From the NCBI RefSeq assembly GCF_000425545.1, contig NZ_AUDQ01000004.1, positions 145,854 to 209,853 of the forward strand: DNA of 64,000 bases, given 5' to 3'. A program made the translations under genes and the position numbers. Numbering within the stretch: the stretch's first letter is position 1; the number at the start of each line of letters is the position of its first letter. Under the pieces are notes generated by a model that was not told where the DNA came from, ran no database searches, and saw only the letters and a list, made by a program, of their open reading frames with translations. Origin of the DNA: Sporosarcina ureae DSM 2281. Its GTDB lineage: Bacteria > Bacillota > Bacilli > Bacillales_A > Planococcaceae. This document shows, piece after piece, positions 28,527-37,037 of the stretch.

Positions 28527-29975
28527 TCAATCCCGATACGATGAAAAATTCTCAGCATACACTTCTGCACTATGCTCAATATCCACAAATTGTACCAAAT
28601 CCAGTAAACTCCACGTTCCGTCGTGATGCCATCCCGCTTCAGGCGCCGTCATTTGACCGAGCGATGAAATCCTAGTCACGCCTAATGTTGCCAATAATGT
28701 AGAAAGTTGAAATAAGTTTCTCGGTGATGCTGCAACCCCCGCGGTTTGTAAATAGTTCCGAAAAGGCACTAATAGCGGCGTCATTTCATGAAAGTTCTCT
28801 ATTTCAATGATGCGAATAACTCTATTTAACGGACTTGGCAGAACATAGTCTTTTAATGGTTCATAGACAACTGTCCAGCTTCCCGAATCGGAACTGATCA
28901 CTTCTTTGCCTTGTTCCGAAAATACGCTGATCTGTTCTTTTTGCTTCCAAGCAAATGACTTCGCGTCTTCCTCCTGTGACAGGGTGCGGCGAGGAAATCG
29001 TTTTTCAAAAGCACTTAACTCATGTGCGACATACTGGCTAAAAATTTTTGGCGAAACCTGGCCTCCGCTTTGAACAAAAAAGAAATGCGGTGAATAACAT
29101 CCTTGTTGATCAAAACGCATCACATCGTACGCGGCAAGGCGTGCTGTTTCATGAACATTTTTTGCATTCAAACTTTCTTTTGCAACAATCCCAAAACTAA
29201 CTTTATGACCATGCGCTAAAAAACGTGTTGTCAGTGGAACCCGATTTTTAATAGCCGTTAAGGAATCATTGCCTCCATACGCAAAAACGATATCCGATGC
29301 TGCGAATAACTGTGTCTCTTTTTCTTCATCCCCGCCCTGCCACCAAACGACCGCCAAGCAATCCGCCAGCCGCGGCTCAACTTCGGCAATCAATTTTGCC
29401 GCCCACCCCGCAAATAACGGCTCAGCACTTGATACCTTTCCTATCGATCCGCCTTTTACAAGCAGACTGGATACTATGCTCCATAGCGGTAATGCAGGTA
29501 CATTCCCCGCCCAAATAGTTGTCATCAATTGTGGACCGATTGCCTTTGAATAGCCGCCCTTAGCCCGCGGTTGAAAATCATCTAGCGCTAATGGATTGCC
29601 AAAGTCTTCGACTAAAAACCGCTGCAGCTGAGGTTTTCGAAACGTTTTTAATTGGGCCGTTATTCCGAGACGAACCATTTCTTCATCGAAGCCCGTGATG
29701 ATCGGCAGCAATGCCTCGGCCTTTTTTCGATAAGGATTGTCCCGATCCAACAGACGTGCAATGACCTGATCAATGATATGTACCAGTTCAGAAACGCTAA
29801 AGGATTTCAAGATATCACTTGCTTTTTTCACGCCGTCGGCAATTTGTAGTAACTGCTCAGTCGTTAGAACGGGTACCTGAACTTGCAACTCTTTCCCATG
29901 ACTTTGAAATGTTTTGATTTCATAGGAAACATCTTCCTCATTAATCTGCGTGAAATAGCCTGCACGTTCCATCAT
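28527..29975 (-). CDS. LuxC-like acyl-CoA/acyl-protein reductase
   Basis: 482 residues, LuxC family (aldehyde-dehydrogenase-like fold). These enzymes take an acyl thioester on their own Cys and reduce it with NADPH to an aldehyde. The catalytic Cys is seen in FDQQGCYSPHFF near residue 299. The cofactor region includes TIWAGNVPALPLWSIVSSLLVKGGSIGKVSS near residue 165. Overlaps the LuxE-like gene by 4 bases. No luciferase (luxAB) is present, so light production is not the role. Placement behind a TPP riboswitch is the striking feature. Confidence 0.87.
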   Translation of the reverse strand: MMERAGYFTQINEEDVSYEIKTFQSHGKELQVQVPVLTTEQLLQIADGVKKASDILKSFSVSELVHIIDQVIARLLDRDNPYRKKAEALLPIITGFDEEMVRLGITAQLKTFRKPQLQRFLVEDFGNPLALDDFQPRAKGGYSKAIGPQLMTTIWAGNVPALPLWSIVSSLLVKGGSIGKVSSAEPLFAGWAAKLIAEVEPRLADCLAVVWWQGGDEEKETQLFAASDIVFAYGGNDSLTAIKNRVPLTTRFLAHGHKVSFGIVAKESLNAKNVHETARLAAYDVMRFDQQGCYSPHFFFVQSGGQVSPKIFSQYVAHELSAFEKRFPRRTLSQEEDAKSFAWKQKEQISVFSEQGKEVISSDSGSWTVVYEPLKDYVLPSPLNRVIRIIEIENFHEMTPLLVPFRNYLQTAGVAASPRNLFQLSTLLATLGVTRISSLGQMTAPEAGWHHDGTWSLLDLVQFVDIEHSAEVYAENFSSYRD

Positions 29976-31057
29976 TTGAAAGCCCCTTGCGTTACCTGAA
30001 CGAACGCTTCAAGCGCGAGTGAACAACCTTTCGCTTCTGCACCTTCAACCCTTCCTAAAAACAAAAAGCCATTCTCTTTTTTCACACCCATGTCCTCAGT
30101 CAAAATCGCCGCAACAGAATTCACATTTGCCAAATCATACTGAATGAGCACCCCGGGTTCACCGTCAGGCTGATCTACCCCAGTTATCGGGTCCACCACT
30201 CTCGTCCGGATCCAATGCGGACCTGACTTTTCAGATGGGATGATCGCATTCCCTTCGTCATAAAACTGTGTACTTAGTTCCGTCATCCCGAACATATTGA
30301 TGCAGTTTTCCGTCTTAACGCCAAGATAATACGTCATCTTTTGATAAAACGAAGTCAAATCCAACTCCTCTGACTGTTTCTTAAATCCGCCTGTATCCAG
30401 TAGCTTACTTCCTTCTGGCAATGAAAATCTGCGCCCTTGTTTTGCTAACACTTCAAATAAGTGAACGAAACTAAATGAGGCTCCAAGCAAAGCGTACGGG
30501 TTCCCTTCCGACTCTCGTTTCTCTAATTCCTGAATGAGCTGATTTGTTTGCAAGCCACAATCATCTACAAAATAGGTGAAATCATCACCACTAAATGTCT
30601 GCGCCGCAAGTGCTAAATAATGCGCAAGCGAAGAATTTGGCATTAAATCTGTTTTGGGGAATAAAATCCCCATCGGTATTTTCTGGTCGCTTCCCATAAA
30701 TCGCTTCTTAAAAACGGTCTGCATCGATTGGTCATACACTTCTAACGTCGAGTGGTAATGTTTCCCCCGTTCTCCCCTCGTTGTACCGCTTGTCATGAAA
30801 GTAGCCAAAGCGGTTTCGATGTTCGTGCAGCTTAAAGGAACTTCTTTAAACGCATCAATCGGCACAGCGGGAATCTCCGTCCAAGACTTGACTAACCTTG
30901 GCGTCTTTCCTTTTGCTCGACAGTACGTTTGATAAGGTAAATTGTTTTCGTATTGGTAACGAAACAATGACAATGCCTGTCCATTAAATTCTGCTTCCGA
31001 ACTACTGGATTGATCCAAAAATGCTAATGTACTTTCTACTATCTCTTGCTTTGTCAT
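29972..31057 (-). CDS. LuxE-like acyl-protein synthetase
   Basis: 361 residues from the ATG at 31057 (AAGGA upstream; in-frame GTG and TTG codons just before are alternatives). LuxE/PaaK-related adenylate-forming enzyme: the AMP-binding signature is FMTSGTTRGERGKHYHS near residue 86, followed by the INMFGMTELSTQFYD block near residue 255. In the lux system it activates a carboxylic acid as acyl-AMP and loads it onto LuxC. First gene after the riboswitch and thus the most tightly controlled by TPP. The acid substrate is unknown. Confidence 0.87.
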   Translation of the reverse strand: MTKQEIVESTLAFLDQSSSSEAEFNGQALSLFRYQYENNLPYQTYCRAKGKTPRLVKSWTEIPAVPIDAFKEVPLSCTNIETALATFMTSGTTRGERGKHYHSTLEVYDQSMQTVFKKRFMGSDQKIPMGILFPKTDLMPNSSLAHYLALAAQTFSGDDFTYFVDDCGLQTNQLIQELEKRESEGNPYALLGASFSFVHLFEVLAKQGRRFSLPEGSKLLDTGGFKKQSEELDLTSFYQKMTYYLGVKTENCINMFGMTELSTQFYDEGNAIIPSEKSGPHWIRTRVVDPITGVDQPDGEPGVLIQYDLANVNSVAAILTEDMGVKKENGFLFLGRVEGAEAKGCSLALEAFVQVTQGAFK

Positions 31058-31083
31058 ATTCACCAAATCCTTTCATTCCACAT

Positions 31084-31122
31084 AAAAAAACGCCGTCTAT
31101 GATTTTTCGTCAAGAAGCGGCG
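31084..31122 (-). terminator. Expression-platform terminator of the TPP riboswitch
   Basis: On the minus strand CGCCG (31118-31122) pairs with CGGCG (31091-31095), with an inner helix TCT-TGA / TCA-AGA, followed by seven T just before the luxE-like start. It fits a transcription-attenuating riboswitch. Confidence 0.85.
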
Positions 31123-31138
31123 CCTACTTTTTTTAATT

Positions 31139-31236
31139 TGCGGCCACTTTCCTACGCTGGCATGATCCAGGTCAGGTACAAAGGGTTCGCAACATACGTC
31201 TCAGTCCAATAAAAGACTCCCCCAGTGGTAGTTCCT
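31139..31236 (-). promoter_or_regulatory. TPP (thi-box) riboswitch
   Basis: The minus strand contains the conserved thi-box parts in order: ACTGGGGGAGTC, GGACTGAGA, ACCCTTTGTACCTGACCTGG and ATCATGCCAGCGTAGG. TPP binding should favour the terminator just downstream and switch off the luxE-luxC-ABC-SDR operon when thiamin is abundant. The CTGAGA and ACCTGA...GGATNATGCCAGCG cores match the known family closely. Confidence 0.95.
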
Positions 31237-31443
31237 ATTCAATTCCTACTATCTATTGTAACATAAATCTGAAAAATCACGAAAATGAATTGATCCGTAC
31301 GAAGATAACAATTCAAATTGAAAAAGTACATTGCCAATAAAACAGTAACAGGTTCAGTTGATGGGCAGAAAACACGAAAATGTACACTAATTAGCATCTA
31401 AATTAGCGTATGATTAGCATCCAAATTAACAGTAGAAAAAGCA

Positions 31444-31480
31444 GAAAAAATGCCCAGGTTATCATGCCTGTGCATTTTTT
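31444..31480 (-). terminator. Intrinsic terminator after the 84-residue membrane gene
   Basis: AAAAAATGC-CCAGG / CCTG-TGCATTTTTT hairpin with runs on both sides, about 70 bases after the minus-strand stop at 31550. Confidence 0.7.
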
Positions 31481-31549
31481 CCTATCCTATCCTTTATTCC
31501 GCAAACGCCCCTGATTATAGAAATATTTAACTCATACAAATCGGATGGA

Positions 31550-31804
31550 TTAATTGACCCATCCGATTTGTACGTTTACTAACACAATAGTAAAAATGGT
31601 TAATACGACATAAAATAAATGGAAATAAACATTCCCATATTCCTTATTATTAAAATTTCTTTTAGCTAATATATAATTCAAGAAAATAAAACTAACACAT
31701 GAAATAAAAAAAGCGCTTATACTCATAAATCCGACAAAAGTTAAAATCAACATAATAATACAAAATATAATATATCTAATTCCCTCTACCTTTAACAAAC
31801 CCAT
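31550..31804 (-). CDS. Small membrane protein, 84 residues
   Basis: ATG at 31804, GGGAG six bases upstream. Three hydrophobic helices (about residues 10-30, 31-48, 60-80) with few charges. AT-rich. No family recognised. Confidence 0.6.
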   Translation of the reverse strand: MGLLKVEGIRYIIFCIIMLILTFVGFMSISAFFISCVSFIFLNYILAKRNFNNKEYGNVYFHLFYVVLTIFTIVLVNVQIGWVN

Positions 31805-32052
31805 AAAAAGCTCCCACTTCCTCTATCTTTGAACTTTTCATATAAAAAAATAACCATCCCCTCTTTTTTCATATCAGCTCGACTTCCAATTTGGGTCCAT
31901 TTCAGGGACAGTCAGGCTTGCCCAAGTACCATAGTTTCACAAAACTAATTCTTCGCTAGGTAATCGTTTCCTAGACAGTATCCATCTAACAATCTGGCCC
32001 TATAACTGAATAGGGTGCAAATTTTTCTTCAAGAATTGCCCCATTTATGGAA

Positions 32053-32271
32053 TTACCAAAGGGGTTCATCTTTTCCACTTAATTTAATTTTTGAAATTAT
32101 AAACGGAACAAATATTAGACTTAACCATCCCAAAGTTAATAACCTTTGCGATTCAGCAGATATGTATTGTCTATCACCACAATTGGGGCAGTCTTTTCCC
32201 TTCTTTGAAAATCCAAGAGCGATTATGTCTTTCGCATTCCACTTGTAATTACAGTTAGTACAACGTGGCAT
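32053..32271 (-). CDS. CxxC-20-CxxC zinc-ribbon membrane protein
   Basis: 72 residues; AGGAGGGG before the ATG. Cys pairs at residues 4/7 and 28/31 are separated by exactly 20 residues, the defining pattern of the cxxc_20_cxxc family (TIGR04104). One hydrophobic helix follows at about 45-62. Zinc binding is expected; function unknown in the family. One of four small genes in this accessory stretch. Confidence 0.75.
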   Translation of the reverse strand: MPRCTNCNYKWNAKDIIALGFSKKGKDCPNCGDRQYISAESQRLLTLGWLSLIFVPFIISKIKLSGKDEPLW

Positions 32272-32364
32272 GATTATCCCCTCCTATTCTTAATTACCTT
32301 ACATTCACAAAATGGCCCTATTGCGGTTTTGAGACATTTGCTTATCAAGCAAACGCCTCCGTTT

Positions 32365-32451
32365 CTAAACTTTATCCACATCGCTCGTGGTAAACAATAA
32401 AGCGATTAGCGTTAGAAATGAAGCTATTATAATTACCGTAAGAATAAGCAT
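32365..32451 (-). CDS. 28-residue hydrophobic peptide
   Basis: ATG at 32451 with an exceptionally good GGAGGAG site seven bases upstream, stop at 32365. The peptide is almost wholly one transmembrane helix (LILTVIIIASFLTLIALLF) plus a short charged tail TSDVDKV. Such peptides can be type I toxins or small membrane regulators; no antisense RNA was identified. Could also be a chance short frame. Confidence 0.4.
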   Translation of the reverse strand: MLILTVIIIASFLTLIALLFTTSDVDKV

Positions 32452-32539
32452 AATCAAACTCCTCCTTTTTCGTTAAATGGCCCGTTTGAAGCACAAGTCT
32501 TGTACCGTTAAAGCCCCGATTCCAAAACATCTTGGTCTA

Positions 32540-32758
32540 TTAAAGTCTTTTGCGTTTAATATTAAAAATAAATTCAAACAGAAAGGCAACTGCTATACCG
32601 CTTAAAAAAATATAACCTGGAGAAAATAAAGCACTTCCCATTACTGAGTAATAAAAGTAGTTTATTGCCGTAATTAGCATGTAGGCATAAAAACCAAAGA
32701 AAACTCCCTTTTTCCAATTGTGTGATTCATCCTCATTCATCGACTTGAAGAACCTCAT
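32540..32758 (-). CDS. Small membrane protein, 72 residues
   Basis: From the ATG at 32758 (GAGGGAAG upstream; an earlier ATG at 32812 has no ribosome site). Two hydrophobic helices (about 18-38 and 45-65) and a basic tail KRKRL. Unrecognised. Confidence 0.5.
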   Translation of the reverse strand: MRFFKSMNEDESHNWKKGVFFGFYAYMLITAINYFYYSVMGSALFSPGYIFLSGIAVAFLFEFIFNIKRKRL

Positions 32759-32947
32759 AACATCACTTCCCTCACCTCGTGAAATGAACAGATTGTTCAA
32801 TACTGACTTCACTCCAATTCGTCACATTTATCCAATAGTATATCATTTCCATTTTTGAAATTATATCTTTTGTAAGGAATTTTCCAATATAAAAAGCGAT
32901 AAAGTTTTATCGCTTTACAGAATAAATATCTTGAGTATTATATTTCA

Positions 32948-33907
32948 TTAGCTGTTACCATCCGCAGCAAGTCGGAATTTGTTCTCGAATAGACTTGCGA
33001 GTAAGGCGCCTATCGTTAAGTTCATTACCATATTGGCAACGGCTGGTACCGCTGCGAGTGATCCGAAGTGTTCCATCGCAAGTGTTGCGGCGAGGGCGGT
33101 GTTGCAAATACCTGTATGGAATAAAATTGCGCGGGCGTTGCGCTCGGGTACACCTAGCCATCTCGAGATAAAATAGCCAGCGCCCATTGGGATGCTGACT
33201 TGTAATGTGACTGCTATGAATACAAGCGGCAGCACGGACAAGTTCTCAGACAAGGCTTGCTGGGCATTGGATATGACCGATAGGATGACTAGAAATAGAG
33301 CAAGTTGAGACAAGACTCCGGTATATGGTTTGAACTTCTCCACTTGACGCTGAAACTTCCACTGAATTAGTAAACCGCCAATCAAAGGGAAGAACACGAT
33401 ATAAATAATGTTAAGAAATAAAGGCCAGAATTCAATAGGTATAAACCGTCCCGCAAATGTCTGCAATAAAACCGGCGTCAGCACAGGTGAGATGAATGTA
33501 TCAAGTGTCGCCATCGTAATACTGAGCGCGACTTCTCCTCCTGCAATAAATGTATATATATTTGCAGACGTTCCGCTTGGTACGGTTCCCGCCAAAATAA
33601 TACCGGTCGCGATTTCTGCTTGATTGCCGAAAAATAAATAGGCAATTGCTATCGACACTGCAACCATGATCGTCCATTTCAACAAGACACCCAGTAAAGC
33701 GTATTTCGGGTTTTTGATGACCTCGAGCAGCTTCTCCGATGAAAGCGATAAGCCCATCAGAAAGAAGATCGTCCCTAATCCAAAGCCCGTCAATTGCCGG
33801 ATTGAAATGAATGCATCCGGAATGATATAGGCGATAATGGATAAGAGTACGATCCAAAGTGGTAAATACTTCGAAATGATTTTTGATATGGTTTGTATAG
33901 TTTTCAT
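32948..33907 (-). CDS. BASS-family sodium-dependent organic anion transporter
   Basis: 319 residues, bile acid:Na+ symporter family (PanS/YocS-like) with about ten helices. The crossing-helix motif GTVPSGTSANIYTFIAGGEVALSITMATLD near residues 107-136 and the second repeat block FHTGICNTALAATLAMEHFG near 267 are typical. Known members move pantoate, pyruvate or bile acids. AAGGAGGAG precedes the ATG. It follows a CoA-ligase/thiolase operon but is separated from it by a 21-bp repeat array, so co-regulation is uncertain. Confidence 0.82.
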   Translation of the reverse strand: MKTIQTISKIISKYLPLWIVLLSIIAYIIPDAFISIRQLTGFGLGTIFFLMGLSLSSEKLLEVIKNPKYALLGVLLKWTIMVAVSIAIAYLFFGNQAEIATGIILAGTVPSGTSANIYTFIAGGEVALSITMATLDTFISPVLTPVLLQTFAGRFIPIEFWPLFLNIIYIVFFPLIGGLLIQWKFQRQVEKFKPYTGVLSQLALFLVILSVISNAQQALSENLSVLPLVFIAVTLQVSIPMGAGYFISRWLGVPERNARAILFHTGICNTALAATLAMEHFGSLAAVPAVANMVMNLTIGALLASLFENKFRLAADGNS

Positions 33908-33952
33908 TTATTTCTCCTCCTTGCGAGGAAGTCCGTCTTTGTGTTTTGCTAT

Positions 33953-34087
33953 GAGCGGTTAGACCGTCGCTATGAGCGCTTATCGAAGCACTATGAGCAG
34001 TCAAAGGCCGCGTATGAGCGGTTAAAGCATTCATTAGAGCACTCGCTCCGCAACTATGAGCGCTTTTCACGAATCTTTGAGCGTTCA
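33953..34087. repeat. Second 21-bp GAGCG array, 7 units
   Basis: GAGC(G/A) begins at 33953, 33974, 33995, 34016, 34037, 34058 and 34079, each 21 bases apart; five units read GAGCG, two GAGCA. Same motif and same period as the array at 4001-4262, with the frequent upstream ACTAT or GCTAT. It fills the space between the DUF35 gene and the BASS gene, ending about 45 bases before the BASS start codon. Confidence 0.88.
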
Positions 34088-34109
34088 GCATAAAAACCTC
34101 ACTGATCAC

Positions 34110-34415
34110 TCAGCATTTCCGATATATATACGCCCCATCCTCTACATAATCCAATTCCGCCACATCGCCAATCTGAACATTTCCATCCGTTCTGACCGTA
34201 ACCTTCGCTTTGGATTCATCCAACTGAATAAGTGCCACTGTGTAAGGAGCGAGATGAGCAAATTCAGCAGGTGCAATATGAATATCCGTGTAACTATAGA
34301 CCGTACCTTTCGAAGACACGTCTTGCTCTTGCAAATTGCCTGTTCCGCAACTCGGACAACGGTATTTATTCGAGACACTGGCATATTCACACTGATCGCA
34401 TTGATAGACTTTCAT
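34110..34415 (-). CDS. DUF35 OB-fold/zinc-ribbon acyl-CoA-associated protein
   Basis: 101 residues: an N-terminal zinc ribbon with Cys at 6, 9, 20 and 23 (CDQC, CPSC) and a C-terminal OB fold (TVYSYTDIHIAPAEFAHLAPYTVALIQLD). DUF35 proteins form complexes with SCP2-type thiolases and hydratases and help bind the acyl-CoA. It starts four bases after the thiolase gene stops, in agreement with that partnership. Confidence 0.85.
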   Translation of the reverse strand: MKVYQCDQCEYASVSNKYRCPSCGTGNLQEQDVSSKGTVYSYTDIHIAPAEFAHLAPYTVALIQLDESKAKVTVRTDGNVQIGDVAELDYVEDGAYIYRKC

Positions 34416-34419
34416 CTCT

Positions 34420-35553
34420 TCACAACCTTTCTAGAATATGAACAGTGGAGTACGAACCTGTTCCACCCAGGTTTTGCGCCAAAGCGAGTCGCGCATGTTC
34501 TACTTGATTTGGTGCAGTACCGCGAAGTTGTTGGACGAGCTGATACATTTGTGCGACACCAGTTGCACCGATTGGGTGACCGCGTGACAATAATCCCCCA
34601 CTCGTGTTCACTGGTTTATCGCCAGTCGCTGTCGTTCGACCTTGCTCCACCGCAAGCCAACCTTCACGTTTATTGAAAAAGCCTAACTCCTCAATCGCAA
34701 GCATTTCCGTCATTGAGAAACAGTCATGAATTTCCACGACGTCGATATCTTCCGGGCCGACGCCTGCTTTTTCATATGCCAAGCGACCTGACTCTCGAAC
34801 TGCGGGCAATGAAAGTAAATCGTCCGCGTCTTGCATTTGTGTAGGTCCTGAACTTTGTGCAGACGAACGGATATGGATCGCACCTTTTTTACGCGTAATG
34901 ACCAATGCTGCCGCCCCATCCGTTGTTGGAGAACAATCAAATAAGCCGAGTGGAGACGTAATAATACGTGCCTCCATAATCTCTTCCATCGTCGTTGGTT
35001 TCTGGAATTGCGCCAAAGGATTATGTAAAGCATTTTCACGATTCTTCAACGCAATCATCGCCAAATGCTCTTTCGTAGCATCCGTTTCATAGAAGTAACG
35101 GTTCGCGAGTACGCCAAAGAATCCAGGGAATGTGAGACCTGCCTGCTTTTCATTGGAATCGTTATCCATTGCGGCATTGATCGCCTGTGTAACGTCAGCA
35201 GTCGAAGCATGTTTCATCTTCTCCACACCTGCTATTAAGACTGTATCGTATTCGCCGCTTAGAATTCCCATGATCCCTTGACGAAGCGCAATCCCCCCTG
35301 ATGCACAAGCACCTTCTACTTTGGCTGTCGGGATATAGCCGAGTCCGAGTTCATTGGCTACTAAGGCGCCGAGGATTTCTTGATTACCGATCGAGCCACC
35401 CATAAAGTTGCCGACAAACACCGCATCAACTTTCGGATTTCCTGCATTTTCAAGTGCTTCTATCGACGCTTCAACTAACAACTGCTTCATAGACTTGTCG
35501 ACAAATTTCCCGAACTTCGTCATGCCAATTCCTTCGATATAGACATTCGTCAA
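34420..35553 (-). CDS. SCP2-type thiolase (acetyl-CoA acyltransferase family)
   Basis: 377 residues, non-canonical (sterol-carrier-protein x-type) thiolase. Nucleophilic Cys in VEGACASGGIAL near residue 84, EIHDCFSMTE block near residue 272 and GHPIGATG near residue 336. Cleaves or forms beta-ketoacyl-CoA; this subclass often handles bulky or branched side chains, and may have aldolase-like activity with DUF35. 4-base overlap with the ligase gene. Confidence 0.88.
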   Translation of the reverse strand: MTNVYIEGIGMTKFGKFVDKSMKQLLVEASIEALENAGNPKVDAVFVGNFMGGSIGNQEILGALVANELGLGYIPTAKVEGACASGGIALRQGIMGILSGEYDTVLIAGVEKMKHASTADVTQAINAAMDNDSNEKQAGLTFPGFFGVLANRYFYETDATKEHLAMIALKNRENALHNPLAQFQKPTTMEEIMEARIITSPLGLFDCSPTTDGAAALVITRKKGAIHIRSSAQSSGPTQMQDADDLLSLPAVRESGRLAYEKAGVGPEDIDVVEIHDCFSMTEMLAIEELGFFNKREGWLAVEQGRTTATGDKPVNTSGGLLSRGHPIGATGVAQMYQLVQQLRGTAPNQVEHARLALAQNLGGTGSYSTVHILERL

Positions 35554-37037
35554 GACTGCACCTCCACATGCTGATTGCGTAATTCCCGTTTTAAGATTTT
35601 ACCGTACGAGCTTTTCGGTAGTTCATCTACGATATACATCTCTTTGGGTTTTTTGAAGCTCGCCATATGATCTAGACATAACTGAAGTAATTCTTCTTTC
35701 ATCACGGGCTTAGTACCGTTCGGAACGACATATGCAATAACATTTTCTCCCCACTTATCGTCAGGTACACCGATAACGCATGTCTCTTTTACCCCATCAT
35801 GCTTATTGAGGACTTCTTCCACTTCTCTCGGATAAATATTGACGCCTCCTGAAATAATGACGTCTTTTTTGCGGTCCACGATATGCACATAGCCCGCCTC
35901 ACTTTTCCAACCGAGATCACCAGTTTGTAACCAGCCGCCACGTAACGTTTCATTTGTCGCCTGCTCGTTATTCCAGTAACCTTTCATGACAAGAGAGCCT
36001 TTACAAACGATCTCTCCAACTTCACCTGCCGGCAGTTCAGTCCCTTGCGCATCGACAATCTTCACATCGACAAAAGGTCCGACACGCCCACAGGATTCCA
36101 GATGATCGCCAAGTTCGCGTTTCGGCATCATCGTAATACACATCGGCGCCTCAACTTGACCGAATGTCTGTGCAAATATCGGCCCTGTCAGAGCGAGTGC
36201 TTGCTCGAGCTTACTTGCAGCAATCGAAGAACCGGCCATATTAATCGTCTTAATTGTAGATAAATTCTTCGGATCAAATTTCGGATGCTGGATCATTAAA
36301 TTAACCATAGTAGGTACAAGGAAAATAACAGTGACTTTTTCTTTCGTTAAATTATGAACGAATTCTTCAGGCTCAAACTTATTGAATACAACTTGCGTTA
36401 ATCCATACAGCCACGCTACATGCGACAGGAAGTTACTGCCGTGTGTCAATGGTGCAACATGACCTATCACATCGTCGTAATCGGTCTCACAAGCAAGCGC
36501 TAGTGACAAAGCTCCCGAAATGATATTGCGATGACTCAACATCACACCTTTTGGATTTCCTGTCGTACCGGATGTATACATAATCGCAAATATATCCTCT
36601 TCCACAATCTCCGTTGTACATGTAGCCCCCCTATTTTGTTCAATGACTTGTTCATACTGCTCGCCGATTGTTAGCGCTTGGATGACTGTATCGATTGGTT
36701 TTATTAACTCTGATTCACCAATGATCAACTGAACATCTGCATCGTCCAGCATATATTCATGCTCTTTCGGATGAAGCCGATAATTTAACGGTACTTTGAT
36801 GACACCTGAGATTGCCGCCGCTACGTCAAGCTCAATATGTTCCAGGCGATTTGACGATAGAACGGCAAAGCGGTCCCCTTTTTGAAGACCTACTTTCGCA
36901 AAGTATGCTGTCAGTGCAAATGCCCGTTGCATCAGTTCATGAAACGTAAGTGAGCGCCTTTCATCTTTCACAGCTATTTTATTCGGATAAGCTGCGGCTG
37001 ATTTCATTGCTAGTTTACCGATTGTCTCCAACGTCAC
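35550..37037 (-). CDS. Acyl-CoA synthetase (AMP-forming)
   Basis: 495 residues, ANL superfamily. AMP-binding signature IMYTSGTTGNPKGVMLSH near residue 152, GQVEAPMC region, LQTGDLGW near residue 377 and C-terminal SYGKILKREL with the acylating Lys. Activates an organic acid to its CoA thioester, feeding the adjacent thiolase. The substrate is probably what the TRAP transporter of the same operon brings in; it is not identified. Confidence 0.88.
   Translation of the reverse strand: MTLETIGKLAMKSAAAYPNKIAVKDERRSLTFHELMQRAFALTAYFAKVGLQKGDRFAVLSSNRLEHIELDVAAAISGVIKVPLNYRLHPKEHEYMLDDADVQLIIGESELIKPIDTVIQALTIGEQYEQVIEQNRGATCTTEIVEEDIFAIMYTSGTTGNPKGVMLSHRNIISGALSLALACETDYDDVIGHVAPLTHGSNFLSHVAWLYGLTQVVFNKFEPEEFVHNLTKEKVTVIFLVPTMVNLMIQHPKFDPKNLSTIKTINMAGSSIAASKLEQALALTGPIFAQTFGQVEAPMCITMMPKRELGDHLESCGRVGPFVDVKIVDAQGTELPAGEVGEIVCKGSLVMKGYWNNEQATNETLRGGWLQTGDLGWKSEAGYVHIVDRKKDVIISGGVNIYPREVEEVLNKHDGVKETCVIGVPDDKWGENVIAYVVPNGTKPVMKEELLQLCLDHMASFKKPKEMYIVDELPKSSYGKILKRELRNQHVEVQS

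Noticed and set aside
27012..31057. Bioluminescence (lux) operon
   Set aside because: luxE- and luxC-like genes are present, but luxA, luxB and luxD are absent and the operon contains an importer under a TPP riboswitch.
33501..34109. Long minus-strand frame of 202 residues with repeated Ala-His-Ser units
   Set aside because: Its start is the 21-bp repeat array read as protein (21 is a multiple of 3, so the frame stays open), and the rest is out of frame inside the BASS transporter gene.
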